A stretch of 64,000 nt of DNA from contig JAQXTA010000043.1 of assembly GCA_029219245.1 (NCBI GenBank), positions 27,621-91,620 of the forward strand, given 5' to 3'. Origin of the DNA: Lachnospiraceae bacterium (GTDB lineage Bacteria > Bacillota > Clostridia > Lachnospirales > Lachnospiraceae). The position numbers and the translations under genes are program-made. This document shows positions 28,586 through 36,904 of the stretch, in pieces (position 1 is the first letter of the stretch; every line of letters starts with the position of its first letter). The notes under the pieces were generated by a model that worked only from the letters and a program-made list of their open reading frames with translations, did no database searches and was not told where the DNA came from.

Positions 28586-30337
28586 CTACCTTTCTCTTGC
28601 TGCCTTTCCATTCTCAATCCGATAAACCATATCGCATTTTTCGATTGTCTGTAACCGGTGTGCAATGATAATCAGGGTTTTCTTACCATGTAGTCTGTTG
28701 ATGGACTCCATAATGGCAGCCTCCGTATCATTATCCAGTGCAGAGGTTGCTTCATCCAACACCAGAACCTCCGGATCTTCAAACAACGCTCTGGCAATAC
28801 CAATACGCTGCCTCTGACCCCCTGAGAGGCGGATACCTCTTTCCCCGATACTCGTATCAAGTCCATCCGGAAGACCTCTTACAAATTCATCAAGCTGCGC
28901 CTCCTTCAGTGCCTGCCATACCTTTGCATCATCAATGTCCTCATCCGCATAACCAAATGCCACATTTCTACGGATGGTGGAATCAATCATAAAAATAGTC
29001 TGCGGAATGTAACCGATGTTTTTCAGCCACTCTTTATAATGCTCCCGCACTTCCACGCCATCAGCCAGAATTTCTCCGCTTTGCAGCCTTAAAAGTCCAA
29101 GCAGTATATTCACTATCGTTGTCTTGCCGGAACCGGAAGTACCCACAATACCCACACTCTTTCCGATAGGGATTTCCATATCGGCATCATCCAAAATTAG
29201 TACATCGGTATTCGGGTATTTATAAGTAATATGCTTCAGTTCAATTTTATCTTTAATCTCCAGTTTCTGCACATCAATTTTCTGCCGGTAGGTTTCCGCA
29301 TCATAATCAATGTTCTCATCCCGGATTTCATCCTGTAAATTATCACTGACTCCCATAAAGAAGGGTTCAAAATAGGAAATTGATGTCAGATAATTGTTGA
29401 TACGGTTGGCACAGGGAATCAACCGCATGGCTACCAGCGCAAGCAGTGTAATCTGCGGCATGATATCTGCCACACGCACCCCATTTAAAAGCTGCAGCAT
29501 CATATACAGAATCATACCTGCAATCGCAACGGTTTCAATTAAAAGCCGCGGTGTTGCATTAAACAGGTTATATCTTTGAACCGCATTGACATAGCCTTCC
29601 CCGCACTTGGCATATTCGTTGATAAAATAATTTTCCTTACAGGCAATCTTTATCTCCTTGATACCCATAACGGACTGGTCAATCCATTTATACAGTCCAC
29701 TGTAATATTCCTGATTATCCTCGCCTGCCTTTTTCATAATCGGTTTCAGAATACACTTGATGACAAGCAATACAACAATCAAAAGCAACGTTACCGTAAT
29801 GCTCATCCAGACATCCGAAACCAGACTGACTGCTGCCAGACAGACAAACACAATACATTCACTGGTAAGCTGCAGCAATGCTAAAATCAGACCATACATG
29901 TTGTTGACGTCGGAAGTGATGCTTCTTTGAATGACCGCCGTATCCGCATTCAGATAATATTCATACGGACGTTCCATAAAATTAATCATCATCCTTCTGG
30001 ATGTCGCAAACTGGTTCGTATAAACAAAACGGAGCTGTATTTTCTGCTGAAAAAATAAAAATATATTTTTAACCGCAAAGATAAGGACAAGTGCCGACAT
30101 AACCAAAATCATAAGATCCCTTGTATTATCAATGCTAAAAATCCGGCAGATAACCTGAAGATAAACATGTTTTTCCACTGCATTTTCTTCCAAAACCACG
30201 TTCATAACCGGCAAAATCATGGAAACCCCTAACGTTTCCAAAACCGCACCAATCAACATGATAAAAATAAGTAAAACCATCTTCTGTTTCTGTTTTCGGT
30301 CCAGCAGGACCATTAATTTTTTCAATATTTTTTTCAT
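28586..30337 (-). CDS. PglK/MsbA-like ABC transporter (lipid-linked glycan flippase)
   Basis: A 583-residue half-transporter with permease and ATPase fused. Six transmembrane helices lie in residues 20-330. The ATPase domain has Walker A GTSGSGKTT near 395, signature LSGGQRQR near 500, Walker B VLVLDEATSALD near 520 and the switch His in IIAHR. Sequence style and context match PglK, which flips undecaprenyl-PP-oligosaccharide. No Wzx-type (MATE/MVF) flippase appears anywhere in the window, so this is the only visible candidate to export the repeat units. It is first in its operon, with its own promoter at 30376-30404. Confidence 0.85.
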   Translation of the reverse strand: MKKILKKLMVLLDRKQKQKMVLLIFIMLIGAVLETLGVSMILPVMNVVLEENAVEKHVYLQVICRIFSIDNTRDLMILVMSALVLIFAVKNIFLFFQQKIQLRFVYTNQFATSRRMMINFMERPYEYYLNADTAVIQRSITSDVNNMYGLILALLQLTSECIVFVCLAAVSLVSDVWMSITVTLLLIVVLLVIKCILKPIMKKAGEDNQEYYSGLYKWIDQSVMGIKEIKIACKENYFINEYAKCGEGYVNAVQRYNLFNATPRLLIETVAIAGMILYMMLQLLNGVRVADIMPQITLLALVAMRLIPCANRINNYLTSISYFEPFFMGVSDNLQDEIRDENIDYDAETYRQKIDVQKLEIKDKIELKHITYKYPNTDVLILDDADMEIPIGKSVGIVGTSGSGKTTIVNILLGLLRLQSGEILADGVEVREHYKEWLKNIGYIPQTIFMIDSTIRRNVAFGYADEDIDDAKVWQALKEAQLDEFVRGLPDGLDTSIGERGIRLSGGQRQRIGIARALFEDPEVLVLDEATSALDNDTEAAIMESINRLHGKKTLIIIAHRLQTIEKCDMVYRIENGKAARER

Positions 30338-30375
30338 TCTGCACTCTAATCCTTATTTTTTCAAAACATCTTTGT

Positions 30376-30404
30376 ATTTTACCATAGGTATGTGTAGAAA
30401 TCAA
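30376..30404 (-). promoter_or_regulatory. Sigma-A-type promoter before ABC flippase gene
   Basis: On the minus strand: TTGATT (30404-30399), 17-bp spacer, TAAAAT (30381-30376), with TG one base before the -10. It is about 40 bp upstream of the ATG at 30337. Confidence 0.65.
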
Positions 30405-31489
30405 ATCTGCTCATTCTGCCTGTGAAGTTCCGGTGCTTCATATCTGTCCAGAAAATCTTCTCCCAGGAATAAAATTTCTTCTGCAAACTGAATGCCGTTT
30501 GGCACCGTCAGAACCGATATCACTTTTTTAAAGCGAAGCCCCGGAATATAATTCAGGATTTCCATCGGGAACTTCCCATTTAATACAATGTGCTCCGGGA
30601 ACTCCTTCTCATAATCCAGCACATCTCTCGGATGGGGTTTCATCAGAATCTGTGCCTTTCTGCCCTCCACTTCGCCGTACTCTTTGATAATATCTGAAAA
30701 AATCTGTTTCCGTACGGTCAAATCACAAAGGGGCTCGGTCAGTACAAGAATTTTGTCCTCAGCACCGCAGTTCAGTTTCTTTTGCAGTTCATCCATATTT
30801 TCAATAAACAAGTGAATCAGAATATCCTTGTCCTTCTCCGATAAATGTTCCACTAACTGTGCACGCGGCTGTTCAATATATTTTTCGCAAGGATACGGAA
30901 CGACACTCTTGTCATTTATTTCCATATCCAGGCAATACTTTCCATATCCGTTCTGGATAAAGATCAAATTCCGCGCCGACATCCATGCTTTCAGTGCAAA
31001 ATGTCCTTTGTTATCATATCTTGCCGTATCGTAATACTGAATACAGTTTAATCCATCTTCTACCGCATGATAATAAATTTTCTTATAGCTTAGATAGTAA
31101 CCAATCGGATCCGAATCACAGAACACATAAATATCCTTATATTCCTTAAAATCCACCGGAACATAAGGCTCCTGCAATTTTCCTAACAGCTTCGTATATC
31201 GGATGCGGGCAAGCATATTTAATACAATATTTCCCCTGTCCTTGTGATACTTTAAAAGCTGTGGAAAGGAAACATCTTCCTTCTCGTCAAACATATAAAC
31301 GGCCTCAAATAGTCCGCATTTCTCTGCCCGGTCCTTCAAATTTCCGAAGTCATTGGACATGGTGCTTAAAACAAGAGTTGCCTGCCCCTGCTTCTCCTTC
31401 GGTAAATATAATTCTTTCAGGCATGCCACATAGACATGATAGTATGTGTGGCATACATAAATTCTTTCTTTCTTTTGATTGTTACCCAT
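30401..31489 (-). CDS. GT52-like sialyl/nonulosonyl transferase
   Basis: A soluble protein of 362 residues. The N-terminus IYVCHTYYHVYVACLKE resembles the start of GT52 enzymes (CMP-Neu5Ac:lipooligosaccharide sialyltransferases). The C-terminal half has LVLTEPLCDLTVRKQIF near 248-264 and MKPHPRDVLDYEKEFPE near 285-301, with PMEILNY soon after, the conserved KPHPRD...PMEI blocks. The next three transcription units make CMP-pseudaminic acid, so it is the best candidate pseudaminyltransferase here. That donor assignment is inference. The start at 31489 has AGGAAG 9 bases upstream. It is monocistronic or nearly so, with its own promoter. Confidence 0.75.
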   Translation of the reverse strand: MGNNQKKERIYVCHTYYHVYVACLKELYLPKEKQGQATLVLSTMSNDFGNLKDRAEKCGLFEAVYMFDEKEDVSFPQLLKYHKDRGNIVLNMLARIRYTKLLGKLQEPYVPVDFKEYKDIYVFCDSDPIGYYLSYKKIYYHAVEDGLNCIQYYDTARYDNKGHFALKAWMSARNLIFIQNGYGKYCLDMEINDKSVVPYPCEKYIEQPRAQLVEHLSEKDKDILIHLFIENMDELQKKLNCGAEDKILVLTEPLCDLTVRKQIFSDIIKEYGEVEGRKAQILMKPHPRDVLDYEKEFPEHIVLNGKFPMEILNYIPGLRFKKVISVLTVPNGIQFAEEILFLGEDFLDRYEAPELHRQNEQI

Positions 31490-31522
31490 GTATCTTACTT
31501 CCTGTTTATCTATTTTCATTTT

Positions 31523-31551
31523 ATTTTACCACTCCGCCGCCAATGGAACAA
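31523..31551 (-). promoter_or_regulatory. Sigma-A-type promoter before GT52-like gene
   Basis: On the minus strand: TTGTTC (31551-31546), 17-bp spacer, TAAAAT (31528-31523), with TG in extended -10 position. It is about 33 bp before the ATG at 31489. A short inverted repeat (ATCCC...GGGAT, near 31558-31573) lies just upstream, between the two divergent promoters. Confidence 0.62.
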
Positions 31552-31606
31552 CCGAAAATCCCATTTCCGGGATATGGACATTTTCAAAACAAGCCTGAAC
31601 TGTAAC

Positions 31607-31635
31607 TTGTAACAAACCGAAAAATAGGGTAATAT
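31607..31635 (+). promoter_or_regulatory. Sigma-A-type promoter before PLP decarboxylase/ATP-grasp pair
   Basis: TTGTAA (31607-31612), 17-bp spacer, TAATAT (31630-31635), 37 bp before the ATG at 31673. It is divergent from the GT52-like gene promoter. Confidence 0.65.
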
Positions 31636-31672
31636 TTCTTTAGAAGAATAAAAAAGGAAAAGGTGCAGACAT

Positions 31673-32878
31673 ATGGAAGCATTACAAACGCCTTATTTTG
31701 TGATAGATGAAGCAATTCTGCAACGGTATTATGACATGCTTGCGGATTCTTTGAAACAGAACTGGAACAACTATCTGATTGGATATTCCTTTAAAACCAA
31801 TTCTCTGCCATGGCTTGTTTCCTTTGTGAAAAAAAATGGTGCCTACGCAGAAGTCGTTTCCGAAGATGAATATTCTCTTGCCAGATATTTAGGTTATGAA
31901 AACAGTGAGATTATTTATAACGGACCATATAAAGGAGAACATTCCTTCCGCGATGTGCTTTTAGCCGGAGGCTATGTCAATCTGGATTCACGCATGGAGC
32001 TGTCATGGCTTCGCAAACTGGCAGAAGAATATCCAAAGCGTAATTTTGAAGTCGGTATTCGTGCTAATTTTAATCTGGAAAAGATGTGTCCCGGTGAAAC
32101 GACTATGGGAGAAGTCAGTGGTCGTTTTGGTTTTTGCTATGAAACGGGTAAATTGGAAGAAGCACTGAAAACTCTGTCTGAAATTCCAAACGTATCCGTT
32201 ACCGGGCTGCATTTACATTCCAGCAGCAAGTCACGCAGTGTAGCAATTTTCCGCTCCATTGCCAGAATGGCGTGTCAGTTAAAGGAGGAATTTCACTTAA
32301 AGCTTTCCTATGTGGATTTGGGCGGCGGTTACTGCGGCGGTATGGAAGGAAGACCGGAATATCCTGATTATTTTCCGGTCGTGGCAGAAGAATTGTCAAA
32401 AAGTTTTACCCCTTCTGAAACGAAGTTAATTGTGGAACCGGGTATTTCCCTGATTTCCAAATGTACTACCTTTGTTACTTCTATTTTTGATACAAGAGAT
32501 ATCAAGGGTACCCGTTATGTGATGACCGATGGCAGCCGTTTTAACATTGATGCCACCATGATTAAATCCTCTCATCTTTTTCATGTAATAAAAAATGAAT
32601 CCTACGAAGGCAGCCGTCCGCTTTTGAAAGAGCAGATTATCAGTGGCTTTACCTGCATGGAATGCGACAGACTTTTTACCTATACCGACAGTCCCGAGCT
32701 TATACCGGGTGATAAAATTATATATGAAAACGTCGGCGGCTACACGATGAGTTTAAATCCGCTTTTTATCCAGTATTTCCCAGCTGTTTATATTCGCAGG
32801 GATGGGAAGCTGATACAGGTACGCCGTAAATGGACTCCTGCCGACTATGTGCAGGGTTCGGAAAGGGAATTCTTATGA
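31673..32878 (+). CDS. Fold-type III PLP enzyme (Orn/DAP decarboxylase-like)
   Basis: A 401-residue protein with the alanine-racemase/decarboxylase fold. GYSFKTNSLPWL at 37-48 holds the PLP lysine (K41). VSGRFGF lies near 147, HLHSSSKSRS near 180, VDLGGGYCGGM near 218 and VEPGISL near 258. C-terminal SGFTCMECDRLF near 325 matches the substrate-side Cys/Asp block of decarboxylases, and ENVGGYTMSLNP follows near 355. The family decarboxylates diaminopimelate, ornithine, lysine or arginine; some members have other roles. The usual EPGR is EPGI here, so the phosphate contact differs. Its TGA overlaps the ATG of the ATP-grasp gene, implying one pathway. The plus orientation is unlike its neighbours. 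The substrate is unknown. Confidence 0.8.
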   Translation: MEALQTPYFVIDEAILQRYYDMLADSLKQNWNNYLIGYSFKTNSLPWLVSFVKKNGAYAEVVSEDEYSLARYLGYENSEIIYNGPYKGEHSFRDVLLAGGYVNLDSRMELSWLRKLAEEYPKRNFEVGIRANFNLEKMCPGETTMGEVSGRFGFCYETGKLEEALKTLSEIPNVSVTGLHLHSSSKSRSVAIFRSIARMACQLKEEFHLKLSYVDLGGGYCGGMEGRPEYPDYFPVVAEELSKSFTPSETKLIVEPGISLISKCTTFVTSIFDTRDIKGTRYVMTDGSRFNIDATMIKSSHLFHVIKNESYEGSRPLLKEQIISGFTCMECDRLFTYTDSPELIPGDKIIYENVGGYTMSLNPLFIQYFPAVYIRRDGKLIQVRRKWTPADYVQGSEREFL

Positions 32879-33843
32879 ATCTGTTAATTTTAAGCTGTGG
32901 TACCCGCAACAAACTTGTTCGCTATTTCAAGGAAAAAGGCAACGGAGTGAAAAAAGTTGTCGGAACCGACTGCAGTGCTTATGCACCTGCACTCTACGAA
33001 ACCGACAAGTATTATCTGGTTCCACCAATGACCTCGCCGGATTATCTGGATGTTATTCTGGATATTTGCCGGAAAGAACGCATCCATGCCGTTTTACCTT
33101 TACAAGAAGACGAGCTGTATCTGATTGCTTCCCAGCAAAAACTTTTTACGGATGCCGGCATTATACCCATCATTTCCAAAACAGATACCATTGAAACATG
33201 CCGTAATAAATACTCTTTTTACAGACATTTGAAAAACAGAAATCTGCCTATTTTAACAAGCTGTGGCAGTCTGGCTGAATTTCATATGAGATATAAAAGG
33301 AAAGAAATGGATTTCCCGGTCTTTGTCAAACCGATTCGCGGATGTGGCAGTGTGGATATCCACAAAGTTGAAAACATGGAGTTATTGACTGCCTTATACA
33401 AATACAGTGAAAGTGACTTATTGATTCAGGACTATGCCGAGGGGGAAGAATTCGGTGCTGATATCTATGTGGATATGCTATCTCATGAGCCTGTTTCTAT
33501 TTTCGTAAAGAAAAAACTGCGGATGCGGGCGGGCGAAACCGAAAAGTCCATTTCCTTCAAGGACGATGCCCTGTTTGCCTTAATTCGTCAGGTTGTCACC
33601 AGCTTTGATTTATCCGGACCGGTAGATATGGATATTTTCCGCATTGACGGACGCTACTATATTTCCGAAATCAATCCACGCTTTGGCGGCGGTTATCCGC
33701 ATGCTTACAGCTGTGGTGTCAATTTTCCGAAAATGATTGCCAATAATATTTCCGGCAAAGAAAATGCAGATACCATCGGACAATACGAGGAAGGCATCTG
33801 CATGTTAAAATATACGGATTTAATGACTATGAAATTAGAATAG
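32875..33843 (+). CDS. ATP-grasp carboxylate-amine ligase (CarB-like), copy 2
   Basis: A 322-residue paralogue of the 11627-12610 protein, collinear over its length: NLLILSCGTRNKLV at the start, CSAYAPALYETDKYYLVP near 33-50, FPVFVKPIRGCGSVDI near 142-157, KKKLRMRAGETEKSISFKD near 208-226, and SEINPRFGGGYPHAYSCGVN near 260-279. The ATP-clamp and metal residues are kept. Start: the ATG at 32875 overlaps the decarboxylase stop (ATGA), so the two are translationally coupled. It converges on pseI with a 9-bp overlap. It likely joins a carboxylate to an amine on a sugar or sugar precursor; which ones is not visible. Confidence 0.8.
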   Translation: MNLLILSCGTRNKLVRYFKEKGNGVKKVVGTDCSAYAPALYETDKYYLVPPMTSPDYLDVILDICRKERIHAVLPLQEDELYLIASQQKLFTDAGIIPIISKTDTIETCRNKYSFYRHLKNRNLPILTSCGSLAEFHMRYKRKEMDFPVFVKPIRGCGSVDIHKVENMELLTALYKYSESDLLIQDYAEGEEFGADIYVDMLSHEPVSIFVKKKLRMRAGETEKSISFKDDALFALIRQVVTSFDLSGPVDMDIFRIDGRYYISEINPRFGGGYPHAYSCGVNFPKMIANNISGKENADTIGQYEEGICMLKYTDLMTMKLE

Positions 33844-34884
33844 CATATCCCATGCAAGCGGTGTCCCTTTAACAATGTCGCGAGCTGCCGTCTTGCCTAA
33901 CACTTCTTCATAGTACATCGTATGAAGTCCGTAATGTGGCCGGATGGAACGCACATTTTCCGGTGTAAGTTTTTCTCCGGCTTTGATATCTTTTACAACA
34001 AACAGAGAACGGGAACCATTGTGTTCCTTTTTCTGTTTTTCTGTCAAACCATATTCGGATACTCCCATTGCTTTTTCCAGAATACGGATATTTTGAACCA
34101 TTTCCCTAAATTCTTCCGGTTCCATCGAAAAAGCACCATCCGGTCCACCGTCAGCACGCCGCAATGTCAAATGCTTTTCCACCATCTTGATACCGAGTGC
34201 CGCAGCACCGGTCGGTACAACACTTCCCATAGAATGGTCGGATAAACCCACCAGACAATCATACTTTTTCGCCAAATCCGGAATCATGGCAAGATTGATT
34301 TCTTCATAAGGGGTAGGATAGGCAGAAACGCATTTCAAGAGCATGACCTCTTCGTTCCCCTCTTCCCGACATACCTGCAACGCCCGCTCAATATCCTCCG
34401 GATATGCCACTCCGGTTGCCAGAATAACCGGTTTATGCAAAGCTGCAATTTTACGAATCAGCGGAATATCATTGATTTCATAAGATGCCACCTTGTAAGC
34501 AGGCATTTTGCACTGCTCCATAAAATCCACCGAAGCAAAATCAAAGGGTGAAGAAAAACATTCCAGTCCAAGACTTTCTGCCACCTCTTGCAGCCGCGGC
34601 TGCCAGTCCCATGGTGTAGAAGCCTCTTCATATAATTTGTATTCTGTCATACCATCCCACAAACCACCATGAATCTGAAAGTATTCATTGTCACAATCCA
34701 CCGAAAGGCTGTCAGCTGTATAAGTCTGCAATTTGATGGCATCCGCTCCTGCTTCCTTTGCCGCATGAATAATCTCCACTGCCCGGTTAAAATCTTTTAA
34801 ATGGTTCCCGGACATCTCTGCCACACAAAAGCATGGGTGATTTTCCCCAATCATTCTTTTTCCGATTTGAAATTCCTTTTTCAT
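33835..34884 (-). CDS. pseI: Pseudaminic acid synthase
   Basis: A NeuB-family enzyme of 349 residues that condenses phosphoenolpyruvate with 2,4-diacetamido-2,4,6-trideoxy-L-altrose to give pseudaminic acid. CVAEMSGNHLKDFNRA, KLQTYTADSL and the TPWDWQP block in the first 100 residues are PseI-type rather than NeuB or LegI. VGLSDHSMGS near 220 and VEKHLTLRRADGGPDGAFS near 238-256 form the active site. The C-terminal SAF domain starts about residue 290 (SLFVVKDIKAGE). The ATG at 34884 has AAGGA upstream; a TTG 21 bases earlier is less likely. It follows pseF by 61 bp in one transcription unit. Confidence 0.92.
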   Translation of the reverse strand: MKKEFQIGKRMIGENHPCFCVAEMSGNHLKDFNRAVEIIHAAKEAGADAIKLQTYTADSLSVDCDNEYFQIHGGLWDGMTEYKLYEEASTPWDWQPRLQEVAESLGLECFSSPFDFASVDFMEQCKMPAYKVASYEINDIPLIRKIAALHKPVILATGVAYPEDIERALQVCREEGNEEVMLLKCVSAYPTPYEEINLAMIPDLAKKYDCLVGLSDHSMGSVVPTGAAALGIKMVEKHLTLRRADGGPDGAFSMEPEEFREMVQNIRILEKAMGVSEYGLTEKQKKEHNGSRSLFVVKDIKAGEKLTPENVRSIRPHYGLHTMYYEEVLGKTAARDIVKGTPLAWDMLF

Positions 34885-34945
34885 CCAGATATTTTCCTTC
34901 TTCAAACACTATTTGTTCATTTATCACTGTTCTGCATCTTTTTAT

Positions 34946-35641
34946 TTAACACTGTTTTATCATCTTACGGTACTTTAATTCGGCAATCTCCCAGTCATCC
35001 AGATTATCAATATCCTGTACTTCCAGTTCGCTCATAACCATCGGTACCATATGGGGCAGGTCTGTTGTCTTATATTCCAGAAAAGGGGCGGTCCTGCAAC
35101 AGTAAAACTGCCCACAATCGTGATAGTATGGCTCCAAATCCTGGGAGCGTGTCTTAGCATGCTCCGGCCACTTCATCCGGAGTTCTCCTTCGCCGTTTAT
35201 AATCACGCAGCGCTGCGGCGGGAAAGAAAAAGCCACTACCGGCATAACAGAATCTGCCTTGTCCAATAATCCCATTGCGGTCTGTAGCTTCTGTGCCGTT
35301 ACAAAAGGTGCGGTCGGATATAAGCAACAGAATTTTTCAAATTCCCTGCCTTGTGCCTTATACCACTCCAACACTTCCAACAGAACATCATCGGTGGAAG
35401 CATAATCATTTGCATTCGCACTGCTTCGCATAAAAGGCACTTTCGCCCCTGCTGCTCTTGCAATTTCAGCAATTTCCTCATCCTCTGTCGAAACCATCAC
35501 TTCCGCAAACAAGCCGGAAGAAAGTGCCGCCTCGATAGAATAATTCAAAATCGGCTTCCCGCAAAATTCCCGAATATTTTTCCGCGGAATCCGCTTACTT
35601 CCGCCTCTTGCTGTAATAATGGCAATCGCTGTTTCTTTCAT
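34946..35641 (-). CDS. pseF: Pseudaminic acid cytidylyltransferase
   Basis: A CMP-sugar synthetase of 231 residues: AIITARGGSKRIPRKNIREF at 5-24, the CTP-binding loop, then VSTEDEEIAEIA and CCLYPTAPFVTAQKLQ near 85-105. RSQDLEPYYHDCGQFYCC near 162-180 is the PseF form of the substrate block, and LSELEVQDIDNLDDWEIAE is the conserved end. It activates pseudaminic acid with CTP to CMP-Pse, the donor for a nonulosonyl transferase. The start at 35641 follows AAAGG; a start 7 codons earlier is possible. It is first in the unit, with its own promoter. Confidence 0.92.
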   Translation of the reverse strand: MKETAIAIITARGGSKRIPRKNIREFCGKPILNYSIEAALSSGLFAEVMVSTEDEEIAEIARAAGAKVPFMRSSANANDYASTDDVLLEVLEWYKAQGREFEKFCCLYPTAPFVTAQKLQTAMGLLDKADSVMPVVAFSFPPQRCVIINGEGELRMKWPEHAKTRSQDLEPYYHDCGQFYCCRTAPFLEYKTTDLPHMVPMVMSELEVQDIDNLDDWEIAELKYRKMIKQC

Positions 35642-35681
35642 GCTTCGACCTTTCCTTTTCATAGTTTTCTCGTTACCCTAA

Positions 35682-35709
35682 AGTATAACGGATGAACACA
35701 GGAAGTCAA
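35682..35709 (-). promoter_or_regulatory. Sigma-A-type promoter before pseF-pseI
   Basis: On the minus strand: TTGACT (35709-35704), 16-bp spacer, TATACT (35687-35682). It is about 40 bp before the pseF ATG and divergent from the pseG promoter. Confidence 0.7.
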
Positions 35710-35738
35710 GCAGTGGAATCGGAAAGCTTCTGTACAAA

Positions 35739-35767
35739 TTGCATCCTTGATAGTTTCATGGTAAAAT
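35739..35767 (+). promoter_or_regulatory. Sigma-A-type promoter before pseG
   Basis: TTGCAT (35739-35744), 17-bp spacer, TAAAAT (35762-35767), with TG in extended -10 position. It is 30 bp before the ATG at 35798. Confidence 0.67.
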
Positions 35768-35797
35768 GTCCACAAAAGTGTCAGAAAGGAATTCGCC

Positions 35798-36904
35798 ATG
35801 CAGACCATCTATTTCAGAACCGACGGAAACGAAGAAATTGCAACCGGACATATTATGCGCTGTCTGTCCATCGCAAGAGCCTGCGCTACTTTGCATGCAG
35901 AGGTTTGTTTTCTGGTATCGGATGAAAAAAGCATGGCAGTCTTAGAAGATCGTTTTACCTCTATAAATGAATTTCCGGTGCAATGTCTTTACAGCAATTA
36001 CAGGAATCCGGAAGAAGAACTTCCCGTTTTACAGAAATTGTTCGCAGGTCAGAAGCAATACGAGAACTCCAATGCTGCCAAAGCCGACAACTGGCTTTTT
36101 GTAGACTCTTATTTTGTGACGAAACATTATCTGACTGAAGTCGGAAAGCTTTGCAAGGTTGCCTATCTGGATGATATGCTTGCTTTTGCTTATCCGGCAG
36201 ATCTGATTATAAACTATGACGTGACCACAGAACCTGCCTGTTATGGCAAAGCTGCCCACAGTCTTTTGGGTGCCGCCTATACGCCTCTCCGGGAACAGTT
36301 TCAGTCCGTACCTTATGAAGTACGCCCACAGGTTCAGCACATTCTGCTTTCCACAGGAGGTACCGATACGCTTAACGTTGCCGGAACCTTATTACAGAAA
36401 ATATTCGCTGATTGCAATACCGATATCTCTCAGAATGCTTTAAAGACTTCACCCTCTATTGGCTTACAAGCCTGCCACTACCATATTCTGACGAGCCGCT
36501 TAAATACACATTATGAGCAGTTAAAACAGCTTGCCCTAGACTATCCGGTTATCCACATCCATGAAAATGTACAGGATATGGCTTCTTTGATGTGTCAATG
36601 TGATTTGGGCATTTCCGCAGGAGGCACTACTTTATACGAGCTTTGTGCCATCGGCATACCCTCTGTCAGTTTTTCCATGGCGGATAACCAGCTGACTGCA
36701 ACAAAAACCTTTGCTTCCAATGGTCTGATTCCTTATGCCGGAGATGTGCGGACTGCGTTTGACCAGACAATCAATTCTATGATTTCTTTTCTGGGGAAAC
36801 AACGTATATCTATGGAAGAACGTCAAAAAAGCTCCCGGAATATGAGAGCTTTTATCGACGGAAAAGGCTCAAAGCGAATCGCTCAGGCTCTTATTACACT
36901 ATAG
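35798..36904 (+). CDS. pseG: UDP-2,4-diacetamido-2,4,6-trideoxy-beta-L-altropyranose hydrolase
   Basis: A PseG-like GT-B-fold hydrolase of 368 residues. The start IYFRTDGNEEIATGHIMRC matches the conserved N-terminal glycine loop with the catalytic-region His. VDSYFVTKHYL lies near 107, LDDMLAF near 125 and ADLIINYD near 135. CDLGISAGGTTLYELCAIGIPSV near 268-290 holds the UDP-binding site. It removes UDP from the altrose derivative before PseI acts. It alone among the pse genes is on the plus strand with its own promoter. Its end overlaps the convergent membrane-protein gene by 11 bp. An insertion-rich region (about 200-225) makes it longer than most homologues. Confidence 0.85.
   Translation: MQTIYFRTDGNEEIATGHIMRCLSIARACATLHAEVCFLVSDEKSMAVLEDRFTSINEFPVQCLYSNYRNPEEELPVLQKLFAGQKQYENSNAAKADNWLFVDSYFVTKHYLTEVGKLCKVAYLDDMLAFAYPADLIINYDVTTEPACYGKAAHSLLGAAYTPLREQFQSVPYEVRPQVQHILLSTGGTDTLNVAGTLLQKIFADCNTDISQNALKTSPSIGLQACHYHILTSRLNTHYEQLKQLALDYPVIHIHENVQDMASLMCQCDLGISAGGTTLYELCAIGIPSVSFSMADNQLTATKTFASNGLIPYAGDVRTAFDQTINSMISFLGKQRISMEERQKSSRNMRAFIDGKGSKRIAQALITL

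Noticed and set aside
31558..31573. Inverted repeat ATCCC...GGGAT as a terminator
   Set aside because: The stem is only 5 bp and no T tract follows on either strand; at most a minor operator between divergent promoters.
33835..34884. Sialic (NeuB) or legionaminic (LegI) acid synthase
   Set aside because: The KLQTYTADSL, TPWDWQP and RRADGGPDGAFS blocks fit PseI, and the partner genes are pseB, pseC, pseG and pseF.
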